A stretch of 37,145 nt of DNA from Clostridiales bacterium (GCA_004554105.1 SFNW01000002.1:1-37145); one strand, 5' to 3'. Positions 15,148-23,577 are shown, counted from the first letter of the stretch. Notes: generated from the letters alone by a model not told the origin. A program made the numbers and translations.

Positions 15148-15669
15148 ATGAACTACCACAACATCACCACCGACGATATGCTCAACGGCGACGGACTGCG
15201 TACCGTGCTTTGGGTCGCGGGCTGCGGGCACGCCTGCCCCGGCTGTCAGAATCCCATCACCTGGGACCCAAACGGCGGTCTGCCCTTTGACGACGCCGCC
15301 GAGGAAGAGCTGTTTCTGAAGCTCGGCAAGCCCTATATCAGCGGCATTACGTTCAGCGGCGGCGACCCGCTCTACCCCGGCAACCGCGAGACGGTTGCGC
15401 GCCTTGCGCACAAGGTGCGCGAGCGCTTCCCGAAAAAGACGGTTTGGCTCTACACCGGCTATCGCTATGAGGAAATTGCCGACCTGCCGCTGCTTTCCGA
15501 CGTCGACGTACTCGTCGACGGGCGGTTTGAAGCCGACAAGCGCGACGTCAAGCTGCACTGGAAGGGCAGCTCCAATCAGCGCGTGATTGACGTTCAGGCG
15601 ACGAAAGAAGCAGGCGAGGTCGTCCTGCATGACACCGATTACGGAAAGCGGGAGGGACTGCCGAAGTGA
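15148..15669 (+). CDS. nrdG: Anaerobic ribonucleotide reductase activating protein
   Basis: This 173-residue radical SAM enzyme generates the glycyl radical on NrdD. The cluster motif CX3CX2C is Cys26, Cys30 and Cys33 in GCGHACPGC. The glycine-rich SAM-binding segment FSGGDPLYPGN follows, as usual for the activase family. Its small size fits NrdG. It is 22 bp after nrdD with AAAGGG upstream, and its stop codon overlaps the GTG start of dut in GTGA. Confidence 0.95.
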   Translation: MNYHNITTDDMLNGDGLRTVLWVAGCGHACPGCQNPITWDPNGGLPFDDAAEEELFLKLGKPYISGITFSGGDPLYPGNRETVARLAHKVRERFPKKTVWLYTGYRYEEIADLPLLSDVDVLVDGRFEADKRDVKLHWKGSSNQRVIDVQATKEAGEVVLHDTDYGKREGLPK

Positions 15670-16166
15670 AGCGCATCGCAAGATTTGAAAAGGTCACCAA
15701 GGAGCAGTTCTGCGCGGGCTATGCCGACTGCTTCGGCGAGGACGGCAGCGAAGTCTATGAGACGATCAAGCTGCCGCGCCGCGCCACTTCGGGCAGCGCG
15801 GGCTACGACATCTGCACGCCGCGTGCGCTGACGCTGCGCCCGGGCGAGACCGTGAAGGTGCCGACGGGACTGCGCGTCTACATTGAGGACGGCTGGGTGC
15901 TGAAACTCTATCCGCGCAGCGGACTCGGCTTCAAGTATCGGCTGCAGCTCAACAACACGGTCGGCATCATCGACAGCGACTATTATTACGCCGACAACGA
16001 GGGGCATATCTTCGTCAAGGTCACCAACGACTCAAACGAGGAGAAAACGCTCACGCTTGAAGCGGGCGACGCTTTCGCGCAGGGCGTGTTCGTCGAGTAC
16101 GGCATTACCTTCGACGATGACGCCGACGGCGTCCGCCGCGGCGGCTTCGGCTCGACGGGGAAATAG
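15666..16166 (+). CDS. dut: dUTP diphosphatase (trimeric type)
   Basis: This enzyme hydrolyses dUTP to dUMP and pyrophosphate, which keeps uracil out of DNA and feeds dTMP synthesis. The five motifs of homotrimeric dUTPases are visible in order: AGYDI, PRSGLG, NTVGIIDSDY, AFAQGVF and the C-terminal glycine-rich RRGGFGSTGK. At 166 residues it has about 35 more N-terminal residues than the minimal enzyme. The GTG start overlaps the nrdG stop codon by 4 bp, with GGAGGG upstream, so translation should be coupled. Its place behind nrdDG ties dUTP removal to deoxynucleotide synthesis under NrdR control. dCTP-deaminase-type relatives share the fold, but the motifs favour dUTPase. Confidence 0.92.
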   Translation: MKRIARFEKVTKEQFCAGYADCFGEDGSEVYETIKLPRRATSGSAGYDICTPRALTLRPGETVKVPTGLRVYIEDGWVLKLYPRSGLGFKYRLQLNNTVGIIDSDYYYADNEGHIFVKVTNDSNEEKTLTLEAGDAFAQGVFVEYGITFDDDADGVRRGGFGSTGK

Positions 16167-16340
16167 AATTAAATTAAATTAAATAGAATAAAGGGCGGGG
16201 GAAACTTTTGTGTACAAAAGTTTCCCCCGCCCCCCTTTCAAAAAACTTCAAAGCAAAGGGGTTGCCACCGCCGTTTTTCGACGGAGTTCTTCTTGCGCCT
16301 TTTTCCTTTGTACAAAGGGTCACGATAAATGCGGCAAATC
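16167..16340. repeat. Intergenic hairpin element with an 18-bp perfect stem
   Basis: After an AATTA-type short tandem stretch (16168-16186), GGGCGGGGGAAACTTTTG (16193-16210), the loop TGTA, and its exact complement (16215-16232) form a very stable stem-loop. It is followed by smaller palindromes: CCGT-TTTTCG-ACGG (16271-16284) and CCTTTGTACAAAGG (16305-16318). The main hairpin probably ends the nrdDG-dut transcript, but the string of structures and the clean non-coding nature suggest a dispersed repeat element. The gap contains no credible gene. Confidence 0.6.
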
Positions 16341-16392
16341 CTGTGAAAAATGCCGAAAATATCACTCTGCCCATAAAAAATGCGCAATTCCA

Positions 16393-16420
16393 TTGATTTT
16401 TTGGCAATATGTGCTATACT
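16393..16420 (+). promoter_or_regulatory. Promoter of the nucleoside uptake operon
   Basis: TTGATT (16393-16398) and TATACT (16415-16420) are 16 bp apart. The leader contains a small hairpin, GGCGC-TTTGT-GCGCC (16434-16448), just before the ribosome site AGGAGGA (16454-16460). I find no purine-riboswitch-like structure. Confidence 0.65.
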
Positions 16421-16467
16421 GTAGGTATCAAGTGGCGCTTTGTGCGCCGAATCAGGAGGAAAGACTT

Positions 16468-17580
16468 ATGAAGAGATTTTTGGCACTCGCGCTGACGGCA
16501 GTCATGCTGCTCAGCGTCTGTCTCGTCGGCTGCGGCAACAAGCCCGCGCAGGGCGGCGTCGACGAGATTGCGGACAGCATGACGTCTGCGGACGGCAAGT
16601 ACGAAATTGCGTTCGTCACCGACGTCGGCTCGCTGAAGGACCAGTCCTTCAACCAGGGCACCTGGGAGGGTGTCAAGCAGTATGCACACGACCATGACAA
16701 GTCCTACAAGTATTATCAGCCCGCCAACGGCGACAAGGCGACCGACGACGACCGCTTCAACGCCATGAAGGCGGCGGTTGAGGCAGGCGCGAAGATCGTT
16801 GTCTGCGCCGGCTTCCTGCAGGAAACCGCGCTCCGCAAGGCGGCTGAGACCTATCCCGACGTCAAGTATGTCTTCATCGACGGCTATCCGATCGGTCTTG
16901 CGAACGTCGCACCGATTTCCTTCCAGGAGGAGCAGTCGGGCTACCTCGCAGGCTATGCGGCAGTCAAGGAAGGCTACACGAAGCTCGGCTTCTCGGGCGG
17001 CGGCGGCGGTGAGAACCCCGCGTGCTGCCGTTTCGGCTACGGCTTTGTTCAGGGCGCACAGGACGCTGCTGCTGCCGACAGCAAGACGGTTGAGATGAAC
17101 TACAGCTGGCTCTTCGGCAACACCTTCTCGGCATCCGCAGACCTGCAGACCATGCTCAACGGCTGGTACACCAACGGTACCGAGGTCATCTTCGCCTGCG
17201 GCGGCTCGATGTGCCAGTCCGCGTTCGCGGCGGCGGCTGCCAACGACGGCAAGGTCATCGGCGTTGACGTCGACCAGTCGAGCCAGTCCGAGACGGTCGT
17301 TACCTCGGCAATGAAGGGTCTGAGCGAGGCGGTTATCTACGCGCTCGACAAGTTCTATGCGGGCGGCTTTGACGCGCTCGGCGACGTTCCCACCGTCCTC
17401 GGCGCAACCAACGACGCCATCGGGCTTCCCACCGCAACCTGGAGCTTCAAGAACTTCAAGGTTGAAGACTACAACGCGCTTCTTGCTTCTCTCAAGGAGG
17501 GCAAGGTCACGGTAGACAACGACTACACGAAGCTCGCGGAAGATGCGTTTGCAAACGTCAAACTCAGCATCGTCAAGTGA
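16468..17580 (+). CDS. BMP-family nucleoside-binding lipoprotein
   Basis: This 370-residue lipoprotein is the substrate-binding component of a nucleoside ABC importer. It has a type II signal peptide with the lipobox LVGC (lipidated Cys22). The BMP/PnrA family signature IAFVTDVGSLKDQSFNQGTWEG follows, then IVVCAGF, YVFIDGYP, and FACGGSM near the C-terminus. Length is normal. The ATG at 16468 is fixed by AGGAGGA and by the promoter at 16393-16420; the longer in-frame extension to 16210 would run through the hairpin element. A terminator lies between this gene and the ATPase gene, which would raise binding-protein output over the membrane parts. Confidence 0.93.
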   Translation: MKRFLALALTAVMLLSVCLVGCGNKPAQGGVDEIADSMTSADGKYEIAFVTDVGSLKDQSFNQGTWEGVKQYAHDHDKSYKYYQPANGDKATDDDRFNAMKAAVEAGAKIVVCAGFLQETALRKAAETYPDVKYVFIDGYPIGLANVAPISFQEEQSGYLAGYAAVKEGYTKLGFSGGGGGENPACCRFGYGFVQGAQDAAAADSKTVEMNYSWLFGNTFSASADLQTMLNGWYTNGTEVIFACGGSMCQSAFAAAAANDGKVIGVDVDQSSQSETVVTSAMKGLSEAVIYALDKFYAGGFDALGDVPTVLGATNDAIGLPTATWSFKNFKVEDYNALLASLKEGKVTVDNDYTKLAEDAFANVKLSIVK

Positions 17581-17589
17581 TTGACTCCA

Positions 17590-17624
17590 AACAAGGGGAG
17601 GCTTCGCGCCTCCCCTTGTTTTTT
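17590..17624 (+). terminator. Intra-operon terminator between lipoprotein and ATPase genes
   Basis: AACAAGGGGAGGC (17590-17602), the loop TTCGC, and GCCTCCCCTTGTT (17608-17620) form a 13-bp stem followed by TTTT. It lies 10 bp after the lipoprotein stop codon. The ATPase gene 72 bp further on has no evident promoter, so partial read-through is likely. Confidence 0.85.
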
Positions 17625-17695
17625 CAAAATTCGCTTCATAAGTCTCTATCGAACATAAAGGAAGCTTTTGCGGCGCAAAAGCCAAGGTCTGCTAT

Positions 17696-19246
17696 ATGAA
17701 TCAAAACGATTACATCATCGAAATGCGGAATATCACCAAGATATTCCCGGGTATCGTCGCCAATGACGACATCACGCTGCAGCTGCGGCGCGGCGAGATT
17801 CACGCCCTGCTCGGCGAGAACGGCGCGGGTAAATCCACGCTGATGTCGGTGCTGTTCGGTCTGTATCAGCCCGAAGCCGGCAGGATTCTCAAAAACGGCG
17901 AGGAAGTCAAAATCCAAAGCCCGAACGACGCGACCGCGCTCGGCATCGGCATGGTGCATCAGCACTTTCAGCTCATCGACGTCTTTACCGTGCTTGACAA
18001 CATCATTCTCGGCGCGGAGACGACCAAGCTCGGCTTTTTGCAGAAAAAACAGGCGCGGGCGCAGGTGCTCGCCCTCTCCGAGAAATACGGGCTTGCCGTC
18101 GACCTCGACGCCAAGGTCGAGGACATCACGGTCGGGATGCAGCAGCGCGTCGAGATTCTCAAGATGCTCTACCGCGACAACGAAATTCTGATTTTCGACG
18201 AGCCGACTGCGGTGCTGACGCCGCAGGAAATCGACGAGCTGATGAAAATTATGAAGGGCTTTGCCGCCGACGGCAAATCAATTCTCTTCATCACGCATAA
18301 GCTGAGCGAAATCATGGCGGTCGCCGACCGCGTGACCGTTCTGCGCAAGGGCAAGTACATCGGCACGGTCAACACGTCAGAGACGACCAAGGAGGAGTTG
18401 TCGACCATGATGGTCGGCAGACCCGTCCAGCTTGAGGTCGTCAAGGGCGAATGCAAGCCCGGTGCGCCGATTCTCTCGGTGCGCAATCTCAGCGTCCCCT
18501 CGCATCTGCACAAAAAGCCTGCCGTGCGGAATGTCAGCTTTGACGTGCGCGCGGGCGAAATCCTCTGCATCGCGGGCATCGACGGCAACGGGCAGACCGA
18601 GCTTGTCGAAGGCATCACAGGGCTTGAAAAGGTGTCGGGTGGCAGCATCACGCTCTGCGATAAGGAAATCACGGGCACGAGCGTCCGCCGCCGCAGCGAC
18701 GCGGGCATGGCACACATTCCCGCCGACCGCCACAAGCACGGACTCGTCCTGTCGAATACGCTTGAAGAGAACATCGTCCTCCAGCGCTTCCGTGAAAAGC
18801 AGTTTCAGCGCCACGGCTTCATTCGCTTCGGCGAGGTGCGCAAATACGCGGACGAGCTGATTGAGCGCTTTGACGTCCGTTCGGGTCAGGGCGCGGAGAC
18901 GGTCGCGCGCAGTATGTCGGGCGGCAACCAGCAAAAAGCGATCATCGCCCGCGAGGTCGACCGCGAAAAGCCGCTGCTCATCGCCGTACAGCCGACGCGC
19001 GGGCTTGATGTCGGCGCAATCGAGTACATTCACGCGGCGCTCGTCAAGGAGCGCGACCGCGGACGCGCCGTCCTGCTCGTCTCGCTCGAGCTGGACGAGG
19101 TCATGAGCCTCGCCGACCGCATTCTCGTGCTCTACGAGGGCGAAATCGTCGGCGAACTGAATCCGAAGGAAACGACCGCCGAGGAGCTTGGACTCTACAT
19201 GGCGGGCGCAAAACGCAATGTCGGGGAGGGAAAGAACCATGCGTAA
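17696..19246 (+). CDS. Nucleoside ABC transporter, double ATPase subunit
   Basis: This 516-residue cytosolic protein contains two ABC domains in tandem, as in the sugar/nucleoside importers of the YufO/NupA and RbsA type. The first has Walker A GENGAGKST (residues 40-48), the degenerate signature TVGMQQRVEIL and Walker B ILIFDEPT. The second has a degenerate Walker A (GIDGNGQTEL) and a good signature (MSGGNQQKAIIAREV). One competent and one degenerate site is usual in this group. It powers the two permeases that follow; its last 8 bp overlap the first permease gene. The ribosome site is weak (AAGG). Confidence 0.93.
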   Translation: MNQNDYIIEMRNITKIFPGIVANDDITLQLRRGEIHALLGENGAGKSTLMSVLFGLYQPEAGRILKNGEEVKIQSPNDATALGIGMVHQHFQLIDVFTVLDNIILGAETTKLGFLQKKQARAQVLALSEKYGLAVDLDAKVEDITVGMQQRVEILKMLYRDNEILIFDEPTAVLTPQEIDELMKIMKGFAADGKSILFITHKLSEIMAVADRVTVLRKGKYIGTVNTSETTKEELSTMMVGRPVQLEVVKGECKPGAPILSVRNLSVPSHLHKKPAVRNVSFDVRAGEILCIAGIDGNGQTELVEGITGLEKVSGGSITLCDKEITGTSVRRRSDAGMAHIPADRHKHGLVLSNTLEENIVLQRFREKQFQRHGFIRFGEVRKYADELIERFDVRSGQGAETVARSMSGGNQQKAIIAREVDREKPLLIAVQPTRGLDVGAIEYIHAALVKERDRGRAVLLVSLELDEVMSLADRILVLYEGEIVGELNPKETTAEELGLYMAGAKRNVGEGKNHA

Positions 19247-20522
19247 ACAGACAAGCGGCGCGGCGACGCCCGCGCTGACCAAAGACGGCTTCCTCGGCAG
19301 AGAGGGGACAAAAACCGTCATCGCCTCGCTCTTTTCCATTCTCATCGGTCTGGTCGTCGGCAGCATCATCATTCTGATTGTCGGACTGACCACCCCGTCG
19401 ATTTCGGTCGGCGGCGCGTTTGAGGGGCTGAAACTCGTCTTTGCGGGACTGTTCAGCACCGGACGCACTGCGACGGGCGAGCTGACCTTCGGCTTCAATC
19501 CGGTCAACATCGGCGATATGCTCTTCCGCGCGACGCCGATTCTTCTGACCGGACTTTCGGTCGCCGTCGCGTTCAAGACGGGACTCTTCAACATCGGCGC
19601 GGCGGGACAGTACCTCATGGGTACGGCAGGCACGCTCTATGTCGCGCTCTCGATTCCGACCGATAAAGTCCCCGCATGGCTCGTCTGGCTGCTCGCGTTT
19701 CTCGCCGGCATTCTCATGGGCGCGCTCTGGGGTGCAATTCCCGGTCTGCTCAAGGCTTTTCTCAACATCAACGAGGTCATCGCCTGCATCATGTCCAACT
19801 GGATTTCCGCAAGCCTCGTGACCTGGTTCTTCGACGTCAACAACCAACTGAAAAACGCCTCCGAGGCAGGCAAGGTCAGCTACATCTGCAAGACGACGGC
19901 AAACGGCGTCGCCACGCCGAAATTCTTCCTCGACAAGCTTTTCCCCGGCTCGCAGGTCAACGGCGGCATTCTGATTGCCGCGCTGATTGCCGTGCTCGTT
20001 TGGGTGCTGATGAGCAAGACCACGCTCGGTTACGCGCTCAAGGTCTGCGGCGCAAACCGTCAAGCGGCTAAATACGCGGGCATCAACGACAAGCGCTGCA
20101 TCGTCCTCTCAATGGCGATTGCGGGCGGACTGTCGGGCGCGGCAGCCGCGCTCTACTGGCTGTCGGGCAACACCGAATTTTTCTGGTCGACCTACCAATC
20201 GCTGCCCGCCGAGGGCTTCAACGGCATTCCGGTCGCCCTGCTCGCGGCAAACAACCCGATTGCGGTCATCTTCACCGGCTGCTTCATGTCGATGCTGAAC
20301 ATCGCGGGTCTGCAAATCAAAAATCTCACCGCGTACAACGAATATCTCACCGACATCATCATTGCGATTATTGTCTACTTGAGTTCGTTCTCGCTGCTGA
20401 TTAAGCTGATGCTGTCTGGCAAAAAGAAGCCGGCGGCAGCAGCAGCGGCGGCGATTCCCGAAGACGACAAAACCGCCGCGAAGCCAAGCGGCGAAAAGGC
20501 TGATGAAAAGGAGGCAGACTGA
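19239..20522 (+). CDS. Nucleoside ABC transporter permease 1
   Basis: This 427-residue membrane protein belongs to the BPD_transp_2 family of permeases used by BMP-type nucleoside importers (YufP/NupB-like). It has about eight to ten hydrophobic helices and the conserved segment FKTGLFNIGAAGQYLMG, with a second family motif in GYALKVCGANRQAAKYAGIN, the coupling region to the ATPase. The ATG at 19239 is preceded by GGGGAGGG and overlaps the ATPase stop codon by 8 bp. The C-terminus is an Ala/Lys/Glu-rich hydrophilic tail (about residues 393-427). It pairs with the next gene to form the channel. Confidence 0.93.
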   Translation: MRKQTSGAATPALTKDGFLGREGTKTVIASLFSILIGLVVGSIIILIVGLTTPSISVGGAFEGLKLVFAGLFSTGRTATGELTFGFNPVNIGDMLFRATPILLTGLSVAVAFKTGLFNIGAAGQYLMGTAGTLYVALSIPTDKVPAWLVWLLAFLAGILMGALWGAIPGLLKAFLNINEVIACIMSNWISASLVTWFFDVNNQLKNASEAGKVSYICKTTANGVATPKFFLDKLFPGSQVNGGILIAALIAVLVWVLMSKTTLGYALKVCGANRQAAKYAGINDKRCIVLSMAIAGGLSGAAAALYWLSGNTEFFWSTYQSLPAEGFNGIPVALLAANNPIAVIFTGCFMSMLNIAGLQIKNLTAYNEYLTDIIIAIIVYLSSFSLLIKLMLSGKKKPAAAAAAAIPEDDKTAAKPSGEKADEKEAD

Positions 20523-21529
20523 TGGTATTTCTTCTTCAGCAAACGATCAATTACGCCGTTCCCCTGCTGATTGTCGCGCTCGCGGGCGTCTTTGCCGAGC
20601 GAAGCGGCGTCATCAACCTTGCGCTCGAGGGCATTATGATTTTCGGCGCATTTGCGGGAGCGCTATTTATCCGCATCATGCAGTCAAACGGGCTGTTTGA
20701 CAAAAGTCAGGGACAGATTCTTCTGCTTCTGACCATGCTGGTCTGCGCGATTATGGGCGCAGTCTTCTCGCTGCTGCTCTCGTTCTCCGCCATCAATCTG
20801 AAGGCCGACCAGACCATCGGCGGCACGGCGCTCAACCTGCTCGCCCCCGCGCTCGTCCTCTTTCTCATCAACGTCCTCACGCAGCAGAGCAAGCTCGTCA
20901 TCGACGGCGGCGCGACGACCTGGTTTATGATTAAAAAGAGCACCTTCGGCATCGACAAAAGTACCGACATCGGTTTTCTCGGCGAACTGCTGCTCAACAA
21001 GGTCTATCTCTCGACCTACGTCTGCATTCTCCTCTTTATCGTCCTGTCGATTATCCTCTACAAGACGAAATTCGGGCTTCGCCTGCGCGCCTGCGGCGAA
21101 AACCCGCAGGCTGCCGACTCGCTCGGCATCAACGTCTATAAAATGCGCTATGCCGGCACGACGATTTCGGGTGCGCTCGCGGGTATCGGCGGCTTTGTCT
21201 ATGCGCTCGCGGCGGCGGACGGCGCGGCGACCGGTGAAGTCGCGGGCTTCGGCTTCCTTGCCCTCGCGGTCATGATTTTCGGCAACTGGACGCCTTCAAA
21301 CATCGCGGTCTCCGCCCTGCTCTTCGGTCTGTTCAAGTGCATCGCGGCTGCGTATCCGAGCATCGACCTCAACGGCGACGGCGTGTATATGCTCGCCGAA
21401 ATCGGCGTCAGCTCCTATGTCTACCGTCTGCTGCCCTACCTGATTACGCTGATCGTCCTCGCGTTCACCTCCAAGCGCTCGCGTGTACCGAAGGCAGAGG
21501 GCATTCCCTACGATAAGGGCGCGAGGTAA
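20522..21529 (+). CDS. Nucleoside ABC transporter permease 2
   Basis: This 335-residue second permease is of the same family (YufQ/NupC-like). It has multiple helices, the early motif AERSGVINLALEGIMIFGAF and the ATPase-contact segment GLRLRACGENPQAADSLGIN. Its ATG shares one base with the upstream stop codon (TGATG), with GGAGG before it, so the two permeases are translated in step. It precedes uridine kinase by 8 bp. Confidence 0.93.
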   Translation: MVFLLQQTINYAVPLLIVALAGVFAERSGVINLALEGIMIFGAFAGALFIRIMQSNGLFDKSQGQILLLLTMLVCAIMGAVFSLLLSFSAINLKADQTIGGTALNLLAPALVLFLINVLTQQSKLVIDGGATTWFMIKKSTFGIDKSTDIGFLGELLLNKVYLSTYVCILLFIVLSIILYKTKFGLRLRACGENPQAADSLGINVYKMRYAGTTISGALAGIGGFVYALAAADGAATGEVAGFGFLALAVMIFGNWTPSNIAVSALLFGLFKCIAAAYPSIDLNGDGVYMLAEIGVSSYVYRLLPYLITLIVLAFTSKRSRVPKAEGIPYDKGAR

Positions 21530-21537
21530 CAGAGGCA

Positions 21538-22164
21538 ATGGGAACCCAAACGGATATGCTGATTATCGGAATCGCCGGCGGCTCGGGCAGCGGAAAAAGC
21601 ACGATAGCAAGGCTGCTCGCCGAGAAATTCGGCGACGCGGTCACGGTCATGCGCCACGACGACTACTACAAGGCGCAGCACGCGCTCACAATGGAGGAGC
21701 GCGCGCTGCAAAACTACGACTGCCCCGAGGCGTTTGACACCGCGCTGATGGCAAAGCACATCGAAATGCTGCGCGCGGGACAGGCGATCGACTGCCCGGT
21801 CTACGACTACATGATTCACGACCGCACCGAGGAGACGCGGCACATCGAGCCGACCAAAGTCCTGCTGATTGACGGCATTCTGGTGCTTGCGGACGAGCGG
21901 CTGCGCAGTTTAATGGACATTCGAATTTTCGTCGACACCGACGCGGACATTCGCATTCTGCGGCGCATTCGCCGCGACGTCAACAAGCGGCAGCGCACGC
22001 TTGAATCGGTCATGGAGCAATACCTGACCACGGTCAAGCCGATGCACGAAATGTACGTCGAGCCGAGCAAAAAGTTTGCGAATCTCATCATTCCCGAGGG
22101 CGGACACAACCTCGTCGCGCTTGAAATGCTCGAAAACCGCATTCGTAATCATATCGGCACATAA
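21538..22164 (+). CDS. udk: Uridine kinase
   Basis: This enzyme phosphorylates uridine or cytidine to the monophosphate with ATP or GTP, trapping imported nucleosides. The 208-residue protein has the P-loop GGSGSGKST near its N-terminus, then the HDDYYKAQH substrate segment, the CPVYDYMIHDRTEET motif and LLIDGILVL, all typical of the uridine kinase/phosphoribulokinase superfamily. The start at 21538 follows GAGGT ten bases upstream. Its place as last gene of the importer operon supports a pyrimidine-nucleoside salvage role. Confidence 0.9.
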   Translation: MGTQTDMLIIGIAGGSGSGKSTIARLLAEKFGDAVTVMRHDDYYKAQHALTMEERALQNYDCPEAFDTALMAKHIEMLRAGQAIDCPVYDYMIHDRTEETRHIEPTKVLLIDGILVLADERLRSLMDIRIFVDTDADIRILRRIRRDVNKRQRTLESVMEQYLTTVKPMHEMYVEPSKKFANLIIPEGGHNLVALEMLENRIRNHIGT

Positions 22165-22200
22165 AGCATAAAAAAGCACCCTTTCTGAAGTGGTATAATG

Positions 22201-22374
22201 ATGGTAGACACAAAAAAGAGTGTCTACCATCATTTTTGCACAGAAGGAAAACGGAAATGGGACGACCTTCATGCGGTTGTGGATCAAGCTGTTTTCTATT
22301 TTAACTACATTTGCCCTGTTCGCAAACTCAAAAGAAAACCGCCGGTCCAATATAGAATTGAACCGGCAGCTTAA
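22201..22374 (+). pseudogene. Transposase C-terminal remnant
   Basis: A short frame ending at the TAA at 22372-22374 encodes WDDLHAVVDQAVFYFNYICP, then RKLKRKPPVQYRIEPAA. The helix with FYFNY followed by basic residues and PPVQYR is like the extreme C-terminus of IS3/IS150-type DDE transposases. The frame is open to an ATG at 22201, but the first 15 or so codons simply read through the inverted repeat. All catalytic parts are missing, so it cannot be active. The stop codon falls at the inner edge of the right terminal repeat, as expected for such elements. The exact family is not certain. Confidence 0.6.
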
Positions 22375-22393
22375 TTCTTTTTTCTGTCTACTA
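22202..22393. mobile_element. Internally deleted insertion sequence (192 bp) with terminal inverted repeats
   Basis: The left end begins TGGTAGACACAAAAAAGAGT (22202-22221). The complement of the right end reads TAGTAGACAGAAAAAAGAAT (22393-22374). They match at 17 of 20 positions as inverted repeats. Between them is only a transposase C-terminus, so most of the element has been lost. The left end is followed at once by its own inverse, giving a 14-bp hairpin (22198-22211 with 22220-22233, then TTTTT) that could end the nucleoside operon. The right end is flanked by AACTAT-CGA-ATAGTT (22393-22407). The segment is clearly more AT-rich than its surroundings. Confidence 0.65.
22341..22367. terminator. 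Possible terminator of the polysaccharide operon
   Basis: GCCGGTCCAAT (22341-22351) and ATTGAACCGGC (22357-22367) pair at ten of eleven positions. Both sides carry T-rich runs in the outgoing direction (minus strand: GGTTTTCTTTTG; plus strand: AATTCTTTTTTC). It lies inside the IS remnant, about 75 bp past the last gene of the minus-strand operon. Overlap with the transposase remnant suggests the function was acquired by chance. Confidence 0.45.
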
Positions 22394-22440
22394 ACTATCG
22401 AATAGTTCAAATCAGAATGGGGACTTTTTTCATACCTGAT

Positions 22441-23568
22441 TTACGCCTTTCTCCAAACCATGCGGTCAATGATGCCGGTGTAGGACTGAATGATTTTGAC
22501 CACCTTGGTCGAAACATTCTCGTCGGTATAGGCGGGGACGGCGGCACGGTCGTCGCCGTTTTCGCGCATGGCAACCGCCAAATCGACCGCCTGTAAGACG
22601 CGCTCGCTCGAAATCGAGCCGACGACGAAAACGCCCTTGTCCATCGCCTCGGGGCGCTCGGTCGAGGTGCGCACCGAAACTGCGGGAAAGCCGAAATACG
22701 CGCTCTCCTCCGGAATCGTACCGCTGTCCGAAACGACGCAAAACGCATTCTGCTGCAGCTTGTTGTAATCGAAAAAGCCGAGTGGCTCATGGCGGATGAC
22801 GCGCTTGTCAAAGGCAAAATTCCGCTGCTCGATATATTTCTTGCTACGCGGATGGCAGGAATACAGGATCGGCATATCGTACTTCTCCGCCATTGCGTTG
22901 ACCGCGTTCATCAGGCTGAAGAAGTTTTGCTCGATGTCGATATTCTCCTCCCGATGCGCGGAAAGCAGGATGTATTTCCTCGATTCAAGTCCCAGGCGCG
23001 GCAGGACATCGCTCATCTCAATTTTCGCCTCACCTTCGTGCAGGACCTCCGCCATCGGCGAACCGACGACAAAGGTGTACTCCGGCTTGACGCCTGTATC
23101 GAGAATATATTTGCGTGCCTGCTCCGAATAGCAGAGATTAACGTCGCTCGTCACGTCGACAATGCGGCGAATCACCTCTTCAGGCAGATTTTCGTCCTTG
23201 CAACGATTGCCCGCCTCCATGTGGAATACGGGAATCTTCAGCCGTTTGGCGGCGAGAACCGACAAGCAGGAATTGGTGTCGCCGAGTACGATAATAGCGT
23301 CGGGTCTGACCGACTGCATCAGCTCATAGGACTTAGCAATGACGTTGCCCATCGTCTGTCCGAGATTCTCGCCGACGACGCCCAAATAATAGTCGGGCGC
23401 GCGCAATTCAAGCTCCTTGAAAAAGACCTCGTTGAGCTGATAATCGTAATTTTGTCCGGTATGCACGAGAATGTGGTCGAAATACAGATCGCACTTCTTG
23501 ATGATTGCCGACATCTTGATGATTTCCGGACGTGTGCCGACAATCGTCATCAACTTTAATTTGCTCAT
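22441..23568 (-). CDS. UDP-N-acetylhexosamine 2-epimerase (CapG/WecB-like)
   Basis: This 375-residue non-hydrolysing 2-epimerase has the family motifs GTRPEIIK, HTGQNYDYQLNEVFF, LGDTNSCL, HMEAGNRC and SDSGTIPEE. The sequence is closer to CapG/FnlC, which acts on the 6-deoxy intermediate after CapE and a reductase, than to WecB, which makes UDP-ManNAc: HTGQNYDYQLNEVFF and MEAGNRC are CapG-type. It is the last gene of the operon and follows the reductase gene by 9 bp, completing a three-step route from UDP-GlcNAc to a UDP-N-acetyl-L-6-deoxyhexosamine. The start has AAGGAGAG upstream. Confidence 0.88.
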   Translation of the reverse strand: MSKLKLMTIVGTRPEIIKMSAIIKKCDLYFDHILVHTGQNYDYQLNEVFFKELELRAPDYYLGVVGENLGQTMGNVIAKSYELMQSVRPDAIIVLGDTNSCLSVLAAKRLKIPVFHMEAGNRCKDENLPEEVIRRIVDVTSDVNLCYSEQARKYILDTGVKPEYTFVVGSPMAEVLHEGEAKIEMSDVLPRLGLESRKYILLSAHREENIDIEQNFFSLMNAVNAMAEKYDMPILYSCHPRSKKYIEQRNFAFDKRVIRHEPLGFFDYNKLQQNAFCVVSDSGTIPEESAYFGFPAVSVRTSTERPEAMDKGVFVVGSISSERVLQAVDLAVAMRENGDDRAAVPAYTDENVSTKVVKIIQSYTGIIDRMVWRKA

Positions 23569-23577
23569 GAACTCTCC

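Noticed and set aside
16210..16467. N-terminal extension of the BMP lipoprotein to 456 residues
   Set aside because: It would read through the large hairpin element and the promoter. The signal peptide and AGGAGGA fix the start at 16468.
16421..16467. Purine riboswitch before the nucleoside importer
   Set aside because: The leader is only about 40 bases with one small hairpin, too short for the three-way junction.
22220..22405. A 61-residue plus-strand open frame in the junction region
   Set aside because: It crosses the inverted repeats of the IS remnant. The transposase-like sequence is in a different frame, ending at 22374.
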